A stretch of DNA of 6,184 nucleotides from Oscillospiraceae bacterium. GTDB lineage: Bacteria > Bacillota > Clostridia > Oscillospirales > Oscillospiraceae. The notes under the pieces are model-generated. The model saw nothing but the letters and a program-made list of their open reading frames with translations. It was not told where the DNA came from and searched no databases. This document shows positions 5,001 to 6,184 of the stretch, piece by piece. The DNA lies in contig WRMX01000008.1 of NCBI GenBank assembly GCA_009776905.1, positions 29,992 to 36,175 of the forward strand, in the 5' to 3' direction. The translations under genes and the position numbers were made by a program. How positions within the stretch are numbered: the stretch's first letter is position 1; every line of letters starts with the position of its first letter.

Positions 5001-6110
5001 CTATGCTTCGCCGCCGATGACGACGATGTTTTTGAGCGCGCCGCTTTCGGCATCGGCGTATGCTTCGTTTAATTGGTCGAGCGTGAACTTGTTCGTGAGC
5101 ATGCAGTCGATGTCGATGATGCCCTTTCTGTACATATCCATATACTTCTTGATGTCGCGGCGGAGCGTGACGGCTCCCATGACGCTGCCTGTGAACCTTT
5201 TGCCTTGCATGAATTCCATGGCGTTGAAATCGTCGAGCATTTCTTCTTCCGCTCTGCCGTGGCCTATGATGACGGCCTCGCCCCAAGGAGCGGCGATGTC
5301 GAACGCCTGGCGCTTGATGCCTTTGCCGGCGACGGCGATGATGACGTGCTCCGCGCCGTATTTTGTGATGGCTTTAACTGCTTCGACAGGGTTTTCGTTC
5401 TTGGCGTTGACAGCGTGCGTGGCGCCGCATTTTTTCGCGAGCTCCAGCTTGTTTTCCATGACATCGATGGCGATGATCGGGCAGGCGCCGGAGACTCTTG
5501 CGCCTTGGATGGCGGACAAGCCGACTCCTCCGCAGCCGATGACGGCGACGCCTTCCCCGGGCTTGACTTGGCAGCGGTTTAGAATCGCGCCGAAGCCGGT
5601 TATGAATCCGCATGCCATTGCCGATGCTACGGCATATGGGATGTCGTCGTCGATCTTGCATATGAATGATTCATGGGCGTTCGTATATTCCGCGAAGCCC
5701 GTGGCGCCGAGGTTTGTCTGGATGGGCACTTTGCCGTTGGCTCTGGTGTAGGGGCCGGGGGCGCGGAAGGCGACGGGGGGCAGGTTTTCGCAAAACCAGG
5801 AATGCCCGCGAAGGCAGTTTTCGCAATATCCGCAGCCGGCGCGGACGACTCCGCAGAGGACTCTGTCGCCGGGTTTGACATATGTGACGTTGGCTCCGAC
5901 GGCATCGATGATGCCGGCGATTTCGTGGCCTGCCGTGGCGCAGCCTTCAAAGGGGCCGTGTTCGCCTCTGACGCCGTGGAGGTCGCTGTGGCATATTGTG
6001 GTCGTCATGACTTTGATGCGGACTTCGTTTTCTTTTGGGTCTGCGAGGTCGGCGACTTCGATGACGAATGGGTCTCCCATTTTTTCTGCGATTGCTACTC
6101 TTGTTTTCAT
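5001..6110 (-). CDS. Zinc-dependent alcohol dehydrogenase (MDR superfamily), 369 aa, probably NAD-linked
   Basis: A medium-chain dehydrogenase that interconverts an alcohol and an aldehyde or ketone. The N-terminal GroES-like domain carries the catalytic zinc ligands Cys40 (in TICHSDLH), His62-Glu63 (in AGHEIAG) and Cys167 (in ACGFITGFGA), with Ser42 and His45 in the proton-relay positions. The structural zinc ligands Cys93, Cys96, Cys99 and Cys107 are all present (CGYCENCLRGHSWFC). The Rossmann fold has GCGGVG at 192-197, and an Asp at 216 (IIAIDV) at the end of the second strand, which favours NAD over NADP. The length is normal for the long zinc-ADH class. The start ATG at 6108-6110 has GGAGG nine bases upstream (6120-6124). 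It is the first gene of the cluster visible here, 186 bases ahead of aor, so it may make the aldehyde used by AOR or reduce the aldehyde AOR makes. The substrate is not readable from sequence alone. Confidence 0.95.
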   Translation of the reverse strand: MKTRVAIAEKMGDPFVIEVADLADPKENEVRIKVMTTTICHSDLHGVRGEHGPFEGCATAGHEIAGIIDAVGANVTYVKPGDRVLCGVVRAGCGYCENCLRGHSWFCENLPPVAFRAPGPYTRANGKVPIQTNLGATGFAEYTNAHESFICKIDDDIPYAVASAMACGFITGFGAILNRCQVKPGEGVAVIGCGGVGLSAIQGARVSGACPIIAIDVMENKLELAKKCGATHAVNAKNENPVEAVKAITKYGAEHVIIAVAGKGIKRQAFDIAAPWGEAVIIGHGRAEEEMLDDFNAMEFMQGKRFTGSVMGAVTLRRDIKKYMDMYRKGIIDIDCMLTNKFTLDQLNEAYADAESGALKNIVVIGGEA

Positions 6111-6138
6111 TGTGGTTTGCCTCCTTTTGATTTTGGAA

Positions 6139-6184
6139 ACGGGGGGTGGCGGCAGATTGCCGCCGCTACGGGGGGTGGGGGCGT
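6139..6184. repeat. G-rich 29-bp direct repeat with 7-bp hairpin upstream of the dehydrogenase, running off the window
   Basis: ACGGGGGGTGG occurs at 6139-6149 and again at 6168-6178, a period of 29 bases. Between them is a perfect hairpin GGCGGCA-GAT-TGCCGCC (6148-6164). The second unit is cut by the window edge. The + strand has runs of six, six and five G, so a G-quadruplex is conceivable. It sits 29 bases upstream of the dehydrogenase start, where a promoter or leader would be expected. No clear -10 or -35 box is visible on the minus strand. It could be a dispersed intergenic repeat. Confidence 0.6.

Noticed and set aside
4477..5286. Long minus-strand reading frame (269 codons) across the dehydrogenase-aor junction
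   Set aside because: It is in another frame over two well-supported genes, and its product is an Arg/His-rich sequence typical of an out-of-frame translation of G+C-rich coding DNA.
4981..5751. 256-codon + strand reading frame antisense to the dehydrogenase
   Set aside because: It lies wholly opposite a gene with all its zinc and NAD motifs intact. It is Met/Ser/Ala-rich without domains and has no ribosome binding site that I can see.

Overview
The window looks like chromosomal DNA from a strictly anaerobic bacterium. The main reason is a tungsten/molybdopterin aldehyde:ferredoxin oxidoreductase (AOR), an oxygen-sensitive enzyme of anaerobes, set among other genes with strong AGGAGG-type ribosome binding sites. 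The phylum cannot be fixed from the sequence. Synergistota, Bacillota, Desulfobacterota or anaerobic Actinomycetota would all fit, and I do not choose among them.

Layout. At the left edge, on the + strand, is the 3' part of a HipA-family kinase gene (1-1026). Its reading frame is open through the window edge, so the start and any hipB partner lie outside. From 1027 to 1458 no convincing gene is seen. This stretch holds a small inverted repeat, a promoter-like TTGACA-18-TAGACT pair, three 13-bp direct repeats, and a 52-bp tandem repeat array (three full copies plus decayed ends) in which each unit carries a short hairpin. A second, 29-bp, imperfect duplication straddles the stop codon of the next gene. 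All other genes lie on the minus strand and are probably one transcription unit, in transcription order: zinc alcohol dehydrogenase (6110-5001), AOR (4814-2925), a MoaD/ThiS-like small sulfur carrier (2751-2497) and an alpha/beta-hydrolase esterase (2406-1459). The spacers (186, 173 and 90 bases) are long for a tight operon, and the first two contain potential RNA hairpins. The right edge (6111-6184) is the upstream region of the dehydrogenase and holds a G-rich 29-bp direct repeat with a 7-bp hairpin.

How the genes may work together (inference). The hydrolase could release an alcohol and an acid from an ester. The NAD-dependent dehydrogenase would interconvert the alcohol and an aldehyde. 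AOR would oxidise the aldehyde to a carboxylate with reduction of ferredoxin, or run in reverse to make the alcohol from the acid. The MoaD-like protein would supply sulfur for the pterin dithiolene that holds tungsten or molybdenum in AOR. The substrate is not readable from the sequence. The HipA gene is convergent with this cluster and has clearly lower G+C (about 45-50% in sampled lines against 55-77% in most sampled lines of the cluster), so it is probably a separate, possibly acquired, module.
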